From positions 1-39,824 of the forward strand of contig CAMBEE010000013.1 of NCBI GenBank assembly GCA_945865665.1: a stretch of 39,824 nt of DNA, written 5' to 3'. The notes under the pieces were generated by a model. That model saw nothing but the letters and a program-made list of their open reading frames with translations. It was not told where the DNA came from and ran no database searches. Source of the stretch: an uncultured Clostridium sp. (lineage in GTDB: Bacteria; Bacillota; Clostridia; TANB77; CAG-508). Below, piece after piece: positions 1 to 7,464 of the stretch (position 1 is the first letter of the stretch; each line of letters begins with the position of its first letter). The position numbers and the translations under genes are program-made.

Positions 1-65
1 AAAATTTAGTGCTAATAAATAAAAAATTTTAAGACATTTTCAAAAATGATTGACAATTTTTCAAA

Positions 66-605
66 CTATTTTCTCACATAGAACTCCTCAAAATCACTTG
101 ATGCCTGACCATTAACTAAGAATTTAACCTTATTAACCTCATTTAACTCAGTAACAGTATTAACAATTGAATAAATTAAATTATTTTTAAGCATACTATC
201 ATCTTTATTATAATTCAAAATCTCAGAAGAAAAATCCAAAGTTAAACATTCTTTATCTAATGAAGCATTTAAAAGTTTAGTATTTTCAGGAATAACAACT
301 TTTAATTTATCGTTTTTAGGACCAGAAATTAAAAGTTCAACCAAAGTATTATACGGTGATTTTATTAAATCTTTTACATTTACAAGTCTTGCCTCTGGCT
401 TTAAAAGACCGTTTTCTTTATCTGCAAAATATAAACTTACAATTGTTTCTCTTGACTGCTCATCCGATATTTCCTCTTGTGGAACATATTCGTTTTGAAT
501 TTCATTACTCTTCTTTTGTTTGACAAATTTAATTGCAAAATCTCCTATAACTACAATTAAAATTACTGAAATTATAAATAAAATTAAAATTTTTTTATTT
601 TTCAT
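66..605 (-). CDS. GerMN-domain protein (spore germination/sporulation type)
   Basis: A 179-residue protein. Residues about 5-25 form one hydrophobic segment (signal anchor or uncleaved signal peptide), followed by a charged linker and a GerMN domain from about residue 55 to the end. Visible GerMN hallmarks are the opening strand VSLYFADKENG, the LVELLISGP segment, the IPENTKLLNASL strand, LTLDFSSE, and the closing VNKVKFLVNGQ. GerMN domains occur in GerM-type proteins of spore formers and in LpqB-like lipoproteins and are probably extracytoplasmic. No lipobox cysteine is visible, so membrane anchoring by the N-terminal helix is inferred. I chose the ATG at 605 because AAGGAGGG lies just upstream of it; a longer open frame to 674 has no ribosome binding site. 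The gene is divergent from the small peptide module at 774-842. Confidence 0.8.
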   Translation of the reverse strand: MKNKKILILFIISVILIVVIGDFAIKFVKQKKSNEIQNEYVPQEEISDEQSRETIVSLYFADKENGLLKPEARLVNVKDLIKSPYNTLVELLISGPKNDKLKVVIPENTKLLNASLDKECLTLDFSSEILNYNKDDSMLKNNLIYSIVNTVTELNEVNKVKFLVNGQASSDFEEFYVRK

Positions 606-702
606 AGCGCCCTCCTTTTTATAGTAAATAGTATGATTTGTTTGTCCTAAATATACCAAAACTAAATATGCCAAAAAATAAAGATAAATATTTATTACAT
701 AG

Positions 703-736
703 TTGACTTTTACAAATAAACATTATACTATATTAC
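703..736 (+). promoter_or_regulatory. Putative promoter of the module 1 peptide mRNA
   Basis: TTGACT at 703-708 and TATACT at 724-729 are each 5/6 matches to the sigma-A consensus, but the spacer is only 15 bases. TACTAT at 726-731 would give a 17-base spacer. Transcription would start near 736 and run into the tiny ORF at 774. Confidence 0.5.
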
Positions 737-773
737 TGCCGACTTGCTCAAGTGGGCAGGAAGGAGGTTCTTT

Positions 774-842
774 GTGAAAGAATTACTTAAAGTGTTGAAA
801 CTTTATTTAATTTACTTAATTGTAAAAAACTTAAAGGATTAG
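774..842 (+). CDS. 22-residue hydrophobic peptide, candidate type I toxin (module 1)
   Basis: A GTG-started ORF of 22 codons. Its peptide begins MKELLKVLKLYLIYLIV and ends NLKD, a Lys- and Leu/Ile-rich sequence expected to form one short membrane-seeking helix. A strong ribosome binding site (AAGGAGG at 761-767) sits 6 bases before the GTG. Upstream at 737-758 is a hairpin (TGCC.ACTT paired with AAGT.GGCA around GCTC) that could control access to the Shine-Dalgarno sequence. Downstream is a terminator at 849-893. A second peptide with the same MKEL start, length class and surroundings lies at 5618-5689. The opposing RNA at 849-926 can pair with the start region, as in Fst/par type I toxin-antitoxin loci. 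Toxicity is inferred only. It is far shorter than usual annotation cut-offs, so it is probably unannotated. Confidence 0.65.
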   Translation: MKELLKVLKLYLIYLIVKNLKD

Positions 843-848
843 ACAAAA

Positions 849-893
849 CAAAAAGACTAGGAAAATTTTTCAGTGACTTCCTAGTCTTTTTTT
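849..893. terminator. Bidirectional rho-independent terminator of module 1
   Basis: A 12-bp stem (AAAGACTAGGAA pairing with TTCCTAGTCTTT) with a loop of about 14 bases. A run of T follows on the plus strand, and a TTTTT run follows on the minus strand. It ends the peptide mRNA on plus and the small RNA on minus. Confidence 0.85.
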
Positions 894-926
894 AGTTCTT
901 CATTTCAGAATTACTTATTGACGTCT
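849..926 (-). ncRNA. Candidate antisense RNA (antitoxin) of module 1
   Basis: A predicted transcript of about 78 nt runs leftward from the perfect promoter at 933-961 to the terminator at 849-893, convergent with the peptide mRNA. Its sequence opposite 894-917 can pair with the peptide mRNA at 766-789. There are 18 Watson-Crick pairs, 3 G-U pairs and a 3-nt internal mismatch. The pairing covers the end of the Shine-Dalgarno sequence, the GTG start and codons 2-6. On the plus strand this appears as two direct repeats at equal spacing, GTTCTT at 767-772 and 895-900, and AGAATTACTTA at 779-789 and 907-917. The function as a translation-blocking antitoxin is inferred from that pairing. Confidence 0.6.
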
Positions 927-932
927 GAATAC

Positions 933-961
933 ATTATAACTCATATTTTATTATATGTCAA
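933..961 (-). promoter_or_regulatory. Perfect consensus promoter of the module 1 antisense RNA
   Basis: Read on the minus strand, TTGACA (956-961) and TATAAT (933-938) are separated by exactly 17 bases. The first 20 bases, TTGACATATAATAAAATATG, recur exactly on the plus strand at 5499-5518 as the promoter of the module 2 RNA. Both copies initiate an RNA of about 78 nt that stops at a shared terminator. Confidence 0.85.
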
Positions 962-997
962 ATAAAAAATTTTATAATCTTTTCCATTTTTTTACAT

Positions 998-1026
998 TTG
1001 ACAAATGGTCATTTTCCGTATAAAAT
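998..1026 (+). promoter_or_regulatory. Promoter of the dehydratase activase gene
   Basis: TTGACA at 998-1003, a 17-base spacer and TAAAAT at 1021-1026 form a near-consensus sigma-A promoter about 100 bases before the ATG. Transcription would start near 1032. Confidence 0.75.
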
Positions 1027-1031
1027 TAGGG

Positions 1032-1087
1032 TGTATAAATTATTTAAAAAACCTCATAGCCCTAACAAAAAAACAGTAATTTATACA
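1032..1087 (+). promoter_or_regulatory. Inverted repeat in the activase 5' leader
   Basis: TGTATAAATTA at 1032-1042 and its exact reverse complement TAATTTATACA at 1077-1087 bracket 34 bases in the leader, immediately downstream of the promoter. TAGGG (1027-1031) and CCCTA (1060-1064) could pair as an alternative. It could be an operator for a dimeric repressor or a leader hairpin. It matches no riboswitch that I recognise. Confidence 0.45.
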
Positions 1088-1122
1088 TAGGATGTTTAAA
1101 CGAGCGAGAGGAGAAATTAATT

Positions 1123-4100
1123 ATGGAAAAAGTTTTACATGTAGGATTAGACGTAGGCTCAACAACCGTAAAAATAATAGTAATGGATGAAAATCAAAAC
1201 ACAATATATAAAGACTATCAAAGACACTTTTCAGACACGAAAAACACAGTATGTAATGTACTAGAAAACTTAGCAAAAATGTATCCAGAAAATACATTTA
1301 CAATAGCACTAACAGGGTCTGGAGCAATGTCTGCAAGCAAGTTCTTAGGCGTAGAATTCATACAAGAAGTTGTATCATGCAAAAGGTCTGTTGAAAAATA
1401 TATTCCACAAACTGATGTAGTAATCGAACTTGGTGGAGAAGATGCAAAAATCATATATTTTGGAAAATCAATTGAACAAAGAATGAACGGAACTTGTGCC
1501 GGTGGAACTGGCGCGTTCTTAGATCAAATGGCATCACTTTTACACACAGATACTGCAGGTTTAAATGAATTAGCAAAAGACTACAAAACAATATACCCAA
1601 TTGCATCTAGATGCGGCGTTTTCGCAAAAACAGATATACAACCTTTAATAAATGAAGGTGCAGCAAAAGAAGACATTGCGGCATCAATTTTCCAAGCAGT
1701 TGTTAATCAAACAATTAGCGGACTAGCCTGCGGAAGACCAATTAGAGGGAATGTAGCATTTTTAGGTGGCCCATTAAGTTACTTACCAGAACTAAGAAAA
1801 AGATTTATAGAAACACTTAATTTAACACCTGAAGAAGTAATTGTGCCTGAAGAAGCTCATTTATTAGTAGCTAAAGGGGCAGCCCTTGATTCCCTAAATA
1901 CAAAATCTATAACTGTTGAAGAATTGAAACAAAAAATAGAAAATTTAAGAAATTCACAAGATAATACAACACATCCAATTGAACCTTTATTCAAAAATAA
2001 AGAAGATTACGAAAAATTTAAAGAAAGACATGACAAAGCAAAAGTTGCAAGAACTGAACTTTCTACATATGAAGGCGACTGTTACATTGGAATTGACGCA
2101 GGTTCAACAACTACAAAATTAGTATTAATTGATAAAGATGGAAACTTGCTATATTCATTATATGGTAGCAATGAAGGTAACCCTCTAAAAAGTGTTATGA
2201 ATATGCTTAAAAAATTATATGAAGTCCTACCAGAGAAAGCAATCCTTAGGTATAGCGGTGTTACAGGATATGGTGAGAAATTAATTCAAACAGCACTAAA
2301 TGTTGATTTAAATGAAATAGAAACAATTGCACATTACACAGCAGCAAAACAATTTGAACCTGATGTAACTGCAATAATCGATATTGGTGGACAAGATATG
2401 AAATACATCAAAATGAAAAATGGAGCAATAGACAATATCATGCTAAATGAAGCTTGTTCATCAGGATGTGGTTCATTTATAGAAACATTTGCAAAGAGCC
2501 TAAAATTAGAAATTTCACAATTTGTTAAAGAAGCAATTGAAGCAAAAAGACCAGTTGATTTAGGTTCAAGATGTACAGTATTTATGAACTCTAAAATAAA
2601 ACAAGCTCAAAAAGAAGGCTATACAGTAGGAGATATTTCAAGCGGACTTTCATATTCAGTTATCAAAAATGCTATTCAAAAAGTTATGAAAGTTAGGGAT
2701 ACGGCCACTTTGGGAGACCACATTGTAGTTCAAGGTGGGACATTCTACAATGATGCAGTTTTAAGAGCATTTGAAAAAATAGTTGGAAAAGATGTTGTAA
2801 GACCAGACATTGCAGGTTTAATGGGTGCATATGGTATGGCTTTACTTTCTAAAGAACAATATGAATCAAACCTAGATATGGAATACACATCAACTATTTT
2901 AAAAACAGATGAATTAGATAAATTAGAAATTAAAGTAACTCATGCAAGATGTAACAATTGTGAAAATCATTGTAAATTAACAATAAATAAATTTAGCAAT
3001 GGTGCAATACATGTTTCTGGTAACCGTTGTGAAAAAGGTGCAGGTATTACAACAAATAAAAAGAATTTACCAAACTTAGTACAATACAAATATCAAAGAA
3101 TATTTGATTATAAACCACTTGAAGAACAATATGCAACAAGAGGAACTATAGGAATTCCAAGAGTTTTAAATATGTATGAAGATTATCCATTCTGGTTCAC
3201 ATTCCTTACAAGCCTAGGCTTTAGGGTAATTATATCAGATAAAAGTACAAGAAAAACATATGAAAAAGGTATGGAATCAATGCCTTCTGAATCAGTATGT
3301 TATCCAGCAAAAATCTCTCATGGACATATTGAAAATTTAATTGAAAAAGGAATAAAAACTATTTTCTACCCTTGTATGCCTTATTCAAGAAAAGAATATG
3401 AAAAAGCAGACAACCACTACAATTGTCCAATAGTAATTTCATATTCAGAAGTACTAAAAAATAATGTTGAAGATTTAAAAACACATAATATAAAATTTAT
3501 GAACCCATTCTTACCATTTGAAACTAAAAATCTAGTTAAAAAAATAATGGAATTAGATGAATTTAAAGAATATAACTTTACCAAAAAAGAATTACTAGAA
3601 GCTGCAGAAAAAGCAGAAGCAGAATATCAAAAATGTAAAAAAGATATAAGAGATAAAGGTGCAGAAACCGTAAGATATATTGAAGAAAACAACCTAAGAG
3701 GAATTGTTTTAGCAGGAAGACCTTATCACATCGACCCAGAAATAAACCATGGTATAGATACTTTAATTACATCATTAGGACTATGTGTTCTAACAGAAGA
3801 CAGTGTGTCTGATAAAACAGAGGCAAAGCGTCCAATAAGAGTTGTAGACCAATGGGTATTTCACGCAAGACTTTACGCAGCAGCAGACTTCGTTGGTAAA
3901 CACGATAACCTAGAACTAGTACAATTAAATTCATTTGGATGTGGTGTTGACGCAGTAACAACAGACCAAGTTGAAGAAATTTTATCAAGTTATGATAAAA
4001 TGTACACATTAATCAAAATAGATGAAGTTAATAACCTAGGAGCTGTAAGAATACGTATTCGTTCACTTTTAGCAAGTATGAATAAACGTATAGCAAAAAA

Positions 4101-5448
4101 ACAAGAAGAAAAAAACGATGGTGACTACGGATTAAAGAAAAAAATCTTTACAAAAGAAATGAGAAAAGATTACACAATTTTAATTCCACAAATGGCACCA
4201 GTACATTTTGATTTATTAGAGTCTGCCGTACAAGCCGCAGGTTACAACGCAGTATTACTAAGAGAATGTACTCAACATACAGTAGAAACAGGATTAAAAT
4301 ATGTAAATAACGATGCTTGTTATCCATCAATTTTAGTAACAGGACAAATGATTGAAGCACTTGAATCTGGAAAATATGATTTAAATAAAACTGCCTTAAT
4401 CATGTCACAAACAGGTGGTGGATGTAGAGCAACAAACTATATAGGATTTATAAGAAAAGCTCTTAAAGACGCAGGATTTAGCAATGTACCAGTAATATCG
4501 TTCAATGTTGTTGGTATGGAAAAAATGCCAGGATTTAAAATAACACCAAAATTAATTGAAGGATTAATAAAATCTGTCGTTTATGGTGATTTATTACAAA
4601 AAATGCTTACAAAAAACAGAGCATACGAAGTAAACAAAGGCGAAACTCAAAAACTATATGACGAATGGATGGCTAAATGTAAACAAATGGTTAAAAAGTC
4701 AACAAATAAACAATTTAAACAAAGCATTTATGATATTGTAAATGATTTTGAAAAAATTGAATTAGATACATCTGTTAAAAAACCTAAAGTAGGAATCGTT
4801 GGAGAAGTATTAATTAAATACCATCCATTTGGAAATAACTACGCAGCAGAAATGCTTGAAAAAGAAGGAGCAGAAGTTATTTTACCAGACTTTATGGGAT
4901 TTGTTAAATTTATGGCAACACATAAAATTACATTTAATAGTTTATTAAATATAAATAAAACATCTGCAAAAATAAGTAAAATAGCAATAAAATTAATTGA
5001 TATATTAGAAAAAGATGAAAAGATTGCATTAGCAAATTCTAAAAAAGGATATTTACAACCATGTGATATTTGGCACTTAGAAGATAAAGTAAAAGACGTT
5101 TTATCTATCGGAAATCAAACTGGTGAAGGTTGGTTCTTAACTGCAGAAATGATTGAATATATGGAACATGATATTCCAAATATCATATGTGTTCAACCTT
5201 TTGCTTGTCTACCAAACCATGTTGTTGGTAAAGGTGTTATTAAGACTATTAGAGAAAAATATCCAGAAGCTAATATTTCTCCTGTTGATTATGACCCAGG
5301 TGCTAGTGAGACTAACCAGGCTAATAGAATTAAATTATTGATGACAGTTGCTAAGGATAATTTGCAACGTCAAGAAAATGAGAAAAAGGCTCTGGAGATT
5401 GAAAATAAAGATGTAGAAGAAAATATTGAAACTACTGAAAAAGCCTAA
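1123..5448 (+). CDS. 2-hydroxyacyl-CoA dehydratase activase, fused large form (BcrAD/BadFG ATPase + DUF2229)
   Basis: A 1441-residue protein. It carries two ASKHA-fold activase domains, with phosphate-1 motifs GLDVGSTTVK near residue 8 and GIDAGSTTTK near residue 323. Each domain has the cysteine motifs that ligate a [4Fe-4S] cluster in HgdC-type activators: NGTCAGGTGAF and SRCGVF in the first, EACSSGCGSF and SRCTVF in the second. A Cys-rich linker follows (RCNNCENHC ... GNRCEKG, about residues 607-645). The C-terminal half is the DUF2229/HgdB-like region, with many Cys and the SESVCYPAK motif. Activators of this family use ATP to inject an electron into 2-hydroxyacyl-CoA dehydratases. The physiological partner of these giant fused forms is unclear, and no separate dehydratase subunit genes are nearby. 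GAGGAG precedes the ATG by 9 bases. The gene stands alone, with a small inverted RNA/peptide module on each side. Confidence 0.9.
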   Translation: MEKVLHVGLDVGSTTVKIIVMDENQNTIYKDYQRHFSDTKNTVCNVLENLAKMYPENTFTIALTGSGAMSASKFLGVEFIQEVVSCKRSVEKYIPQTDVVIELGGEDAKIIYFGKSIEQRMNGTCAGGTGAFLDQMASLLHTDTAGLNELAKDYKTIYPIASRCGVFAKTDIQPLINEGAAKEDIAASIFQAVVNQTISGLACGRPIRGNVAFLGGPLSYLPELRKRFIETLNLTPEEVIVPEEAHLLVAKGAALDSLNTKSITVEELKQKIENLRNSQDNTTHPIEPLFKNKEDYEKFKERHDKAKVARTELSTYEGDCYIGIDAGSTTTKLVLIDKDGNLLYSLYGSNEGNPLKSVMNMLKKLYEVLPEKAILRYSGVTGYGEKLIQTALNVDLNEIETIAHYTAAKQFEPDVTAIIDIGGQDMKYIKMKNGAIDNIMLNEACSSGCGSFIETFAKSLKLEISQFVKEAIEAKRPVDLGSRCTVFMNSKIKQAQKEGYTVGDISSGLSYSVIKNAIQKVMKVRDTATLGDHIVVQGGTFYNDAVLRAFEKIVGKDVVRPDIAGLMGAYGMALLSKEQYESNLDMEYTSTILKTDELDKLEIKVTHARCNNCENHCKLTINKFSNGAIHVSGNRCEKGAGITTNKKNLPNLVQYKYQRIFDYKPLEEQYATRGTIGIPRVLNMYEDYPFWFTFLTSLGFRVIISDKSTRKTYEKGMESMPSESVCYPAKISHGHIENLIEKGIKTIFYPCMPYSRKEYEKADNHYNCPIVISYSEVLKNNVEDLKTHNIKFMNPFLPFETKNLVKKIMELDEFKEYNFTKKELLEAAEKAEAEYQKCKKDIRDKGAETVRYIEENNLRGIVLAGRPYHIDPEINHGIDTLITSLGLCVLTEDSVSDKTEAKRPIRVVDQWVFHARLYAAADFVGKHDNLELVQLNSFGCGVDAVTTDQVEEILSSYDKMYTLIKIDEVNNLGAVRIRIRSLLASMNKRIAKKQEEKNDGDYGLKKKIFTKEMRKDYTILIPQMAPVHFDLLESAVQAAGYNAVLLRECTQHTVETGLKYVNNDACYPSILVTGQMIEALESGKYDLNKTALIMSQTGGGCRATNYIGFIRKALKDAGFSNVPVISFNVVGMEKMPGFKITPKLIEGLIKSVVYGDLLQKMLTKNRAYEVNKGETQKLYDEWMAKCKQMVKKSTNKQFKQSIYDIVNDFEKIELDTSVKKPKVGIVGEVLIKYHPFGNNYAAEMLEKEGAEVILPDFMGFVKFMATHKITFNSLLNINKTSAKISKIAIKLIDILEKDEKIALANSKKGYLQPCDIWHLEDKVKDVLSIGNQTGEGWFLTAEMIEYMEHDIPNIICVQPFACLPNHVVGKGVIKTIREKYPEANISPVDYDPGASETNQANRIKLLMTVAKDNLQRQENEKKALEIENKDVEENIETTEKA

Positions 5449-5498
5449 ATCAATACTTTTTTATAAAATTTTAGATATTATGAATTTTTTCGTAAATA

Positions 5499-5527
5499 TT
5501 GACATATAATAAAATATGTAGTATACT
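5499..5527 (+). promoter_or_regulatory. Promoter of the module 2 antisense RNA
   Basis: TTGACA (5499-5504), a 17-base spacer and TATACT (5522-5527). Positions 5499-5518 are identical to the reverse complement of 942-961, the promoter of the module 1 RNA. Transcription would start near 5534. Confidence 0.85.
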
Positions 5528-5533
5528 ACAAGT

Positions 5534-5612
5534 AGCTTAAGCAACTAACAAAAATGTTTTTCAGTTCTTTCATGAACTTATAAAAGAACAGGATGCCAGT
5601 CCTGTTCTTTTT
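5534..5612 (+). ncRNA. Candidate antisense RNA (antitoxin) of module 2
   Basis: A predicted RNA of about 79 nt from the promoter at 5499-5527 to the terminator at 5582-5612. Its bases 5554-5573 repeat, with 18 of 20 identities, the plus-strand sequence at 5670-5689, which is the complement of codons 1-7 of the peptide gene. The two differences (G5564/A5680 and T5568/C5684) both become G-U pairs in an RNA duplex, so all 20 positions can pair across the start codon. The RNA is convergent with the peptide mRNA and shares its terminator. The translation-blocking role is inferred. A 9-codon ATG frame inside the RNA is probably incidental. Confidence 0.7.
5582..5612. terminator. Bidirectional terminator of module 2
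   Basis: A 12-bp stem (AAAAGAACAGGA at 5582-5593 paired with TCCTGTTCTTTT at 5600-5611) around a 6-base loop, with T tracts in both directions. It ends the small RNA on plus and the peptide mRNA on minus. Confidence 0.9.
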
Positions 5613-5617
5613 AAATT

Positions 5618-5689
5618 TCAATCACTTTCCAAAAACTCTAAAAGTTTTAATATTAAAATGATCTTCAACATGTTTTTCAATTCCTTCAT
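5618..5689 (-). CDS. 23-residue hydrophobic peptide, candidate type I toxin (module 2)
   Basis: An ATG-started ORF of 23 codons. The peptide begins MKELKNMLKIILILKLLEFL and ends ESD. It shares the MKEL start, Lys/Leu/Ile-rich helix and acidic tail with the peptide at 774-842. Ribosome binding site AAGGAGGTGA lies 6-9 bases before the ATG. A promoter with TTGTAA (5743-5748), a 17-base spacer and TATAAT (5720-5725), all read on minus, overlaps the last codons of the patatin gene. The message of about 130 nt would end at the shared terminator. The convergent RNA at 5534-5612 can pair with codons 1-7. The layout is that of an Fst/par-like type I toxin-antitoxin locus, though the peptide is shorter than the roughly 33 residues of Fst. 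A toxin role is inferred. Confidence 0.7.
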   Translation of the reverse strand: MKELKNMLKIILILKLLEFLESD

Positions 5690-5719
5690 TCACTTCACCT
5701 CCTTTTTGAAGGCAAAGCA

Positions 5720-5748
5720 ATTATATAATAAATATTTACTTATTACAA
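5720..5748 (-). promoter_or_regulatory. Promoter of the module 2 peptide mRNA
   Basis: Read on minus: TTGTAA (5743-5748), 17 bases, perfect TATAAT (5720-5725). The -35 element lies inside the 3' end of the patatin-like gene. Confidence 0.7.
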
Positions 5749-6599
5749 TAATTTTTTAAATTTTTTGAAATAAATTTTTTTGCTTCCCTATACCCCAACT
5801 TATAAAAATAATCCATTTTACTCATATCCAAAAGAGAAATCTTTTTACTTTTTATTTTAATTAAATAATCAGCACCACTAAGCTCATGTTTTGAAAGTTC
5901 CTTTCCCATTAATGCAAAAGAACGAACAGCAACATCAACTAAGTTTTTACAACAACTATCATCAACTTCATTTTCAAAAACCACACTTATAACCTTATCA
6001 GCACCTAAAAATTTAAGTTCTCTCCAAGGAACATTTTCCCTAATACCACCATCAACTAATTTTCTATTATTAAAACTACAAGGAGAAAAAACAGATGGAA
6101 AACTGCAACTAGCCTGAACACAATTTCCAATATTAGCATCATTTACAAAAATTGTATTATCAGAAAAAGCTCTAATTTTAGAAGACGTAAAACAAATTAC
6201 ATCACCTGTATTCATATCAACACTTGGAATTACAAGTGGCATTTTTATATCAGTAATATTATTAATATTTTTTTCACCACATATTTTATTAATTAATTTT
6301 TTTATTGATTTTCCAGAATTTAAACCATCAATTATTATTGTCCCTGTTAAAGTAATTCCAAAAAATAATTTAAATATATTTTTCAATTCTACATATTTTA
6401 TTTTTTTACAATATTTTTTAAAAATATAATAAATATCATCAGCTTTATATCCTGCTGCATATAAAGTTGCTACTATACTTCCTGACGATGTCCCACCTAT
6501 ATAATTTATTTTTATTTTTTCTTCTTCAAATGCTTTTAATACTCCAATATGTGCAGCTCCCTTTGCTCCACCTCCAGATAAAGCTAATCCCAAGTTCAT
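5736..6599 (-). CDS. Patatin-like phospholipase (RssA/YchK type)
   Basis: A 287-residue patatin-fold acyl hydrolase. The oxyanion-hole motif GGGAKG is at residues 6-11 of the typical LALSGGGAKG opening. The nucleophile Ser is in GTSSG near residue 35, and the catalytic Asp is in DGGIRENVPW near residue 183, so the Ser-Asp dyad is intact. Family members cleave acyl chains from phospholipids or other acyl esters. No signal peptide is present, so the protein is probably cytoplasmic or membrane-associated. I chose the ATG at 6599, which has AAGGTGA 6-7 bases upstream; a GTG three codons earlier lacks a good site. It is monocistronic and divergent from the J-domain gene. Confidence 0.88.
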   Translation of the reverse strand: MNLGLALSGGGAKGAAHIGVLKAFEEEKIKINYIGGTSSGSIVATLYAAGYKADDIYYIFKKYCKKIKYVELKNIFKLFFGITLTGTIIIDGLNSGKSIKKLINKICGEKNINNITDIKMPLVIPSVDMNTGDVICFTSSKIRAFSDNTIFVNDANIGNCVQASCSFPSVFSPCSFNNRKLVDGGIRENVPWRELKFLGADKVISVVFENEVDDSCCKNLVDVAVRSFALMGKELSKHELSGADYLIKIKSKKISLLDMSKMDYFYKLGYREAKKFISKNLKNYCNK

Positions 6600-6701
6600 A
6601 ATTATCACCTTATATTATTTTATGAAATAAAAATAAATTTGCAATAATTATTTTTATTTTTTTATTTTTATGTTATATTAATAAAGAAAGGGTTGATTTA
6701 A

Positions 6702-7361
6702 TTGGAACAAAATTATTATGATATATTAGAAGTAAGTAAAAATGCATCACCAGAAATAATTGAAAAAGCATATAAAACATTAGTTAAAAAATATCATCCA
6801 GATTTACAACAAGATGAAAATAAAAATAAATATGAAGAAAAAATAAAAAAAATAAATGAAGCCTATGATATTTTATCGGATCCAGAAAAAAGAAAAAAAT
6901 ATGATTTAAATTTAAAGAATACGGAAATTTCAATTAATGATTATAATTCATTATATCAAGAAAATATTAATTTAAAAAATAATTTAAATATATTAAAAGA
7001 AAAATTAAATTATTTAAATAATATTCAAAATAATTATGAAATAAATAATTTAAATTATAATAACTTAGAAAATAATTCAGAAAACTTTTTAAATAATAAT
7101 TTAAATTCAAATAAAAATAATGAAAATTATTATAAAAATATAAAAAATAATTATAATAATTATAATAATTTAAAATTAAATAATTTATTTAATTTTAAAA
7201 AAAGATTAAAAGATTTATTAGCATTAATAATTACTATTTTAATTTTTATTTTTATTTTCTTTATTTTATGGCATATTCCATTTACTAGAAATTATTTAAT
7301 TAAATTATATAATGAAAATAGTATTTTACAATTTTTTATTAATTTATTTTTTGGTCATTAA
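6702..7361 (+). CDS. J-domain protein with Asn-rich linker and C-terminal membrane segment
   Basis: A 219-residue protein. An N-terminal J domain (about residues 4-68) carries an intact HPD at 32-34, so it should stimulate an Hsp70 ATPase. It lacks the G/F-rich, zinc-finger and substrate-binding domains of DnaJ, so it is not the main chaperone. Residues about 80-165 are low-complexity and dominated by Asn, Leu, Tyr and Lys. A single hydrophobic helix at about 172-192 is followed by a short tail, suggesting a membrane anchor. Start is TTG at 6702, with GAAAGGG upstream. Composition is exceptionally AT-rich and the linker is probably fast-evolving. It is a J-like co-chaperone of unknown client, possibly acting at the membrane. 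Confidence 0.75.
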   Translation: MEQNYYDILEVSKNASPEIIEKAYKTLVKKYHPDLQQDENKNKYEEKIKKINEAYDILSDPEKRKKYDLNLKNTEISINDYNSLYQENINLKNNLNILKEKLNYLNNIQNNYEINNLNYNNLENNSENFLNNNLNSNKNNENYYKNIKNNYNNYNNLKLNNLFNFKKRLKDLLALIITILIFIFIFFILWHIPFTRNYLIKLYNENSILQFFINLFFGH

Positions 7362-7410
7362 AATAAATTAAATAATTATTTAAAAAATAATCATAAAAAA
7401 CTTTATAAAA

Positions 7411-7464
7411 TAAAAATATTATATATTAGAAAATTTTTACTTTTTCAAATATATAATATTTTTA
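7411..7464. terminator. AT-only 17-bp palindromic stem-loop
   Basis: Positions 7411-7427 and 7448-7464 are perfect reverse complements (17 bp, 20-base loop). They lie between the converging J-domain gene and the Rpn pseudogene. It may terminate both. Part of its left arm also takes part in the 20-bp inverted repeat with 8579-8598. Confidence 0.5.

Noticed and set aside
1027..1110. Known riboswitch before the activase gene
   Set aside because: The leader of about 90 bases has one long-range stem but no conserved core that I recognise from any riboswitch class.
5551..5580. 9-codon ATG frame inside the module 2 small RNA
   Set aside because: It has no Shine-Dalgarno sequence and its bases are explained by complementarity to the peptide gene's start.
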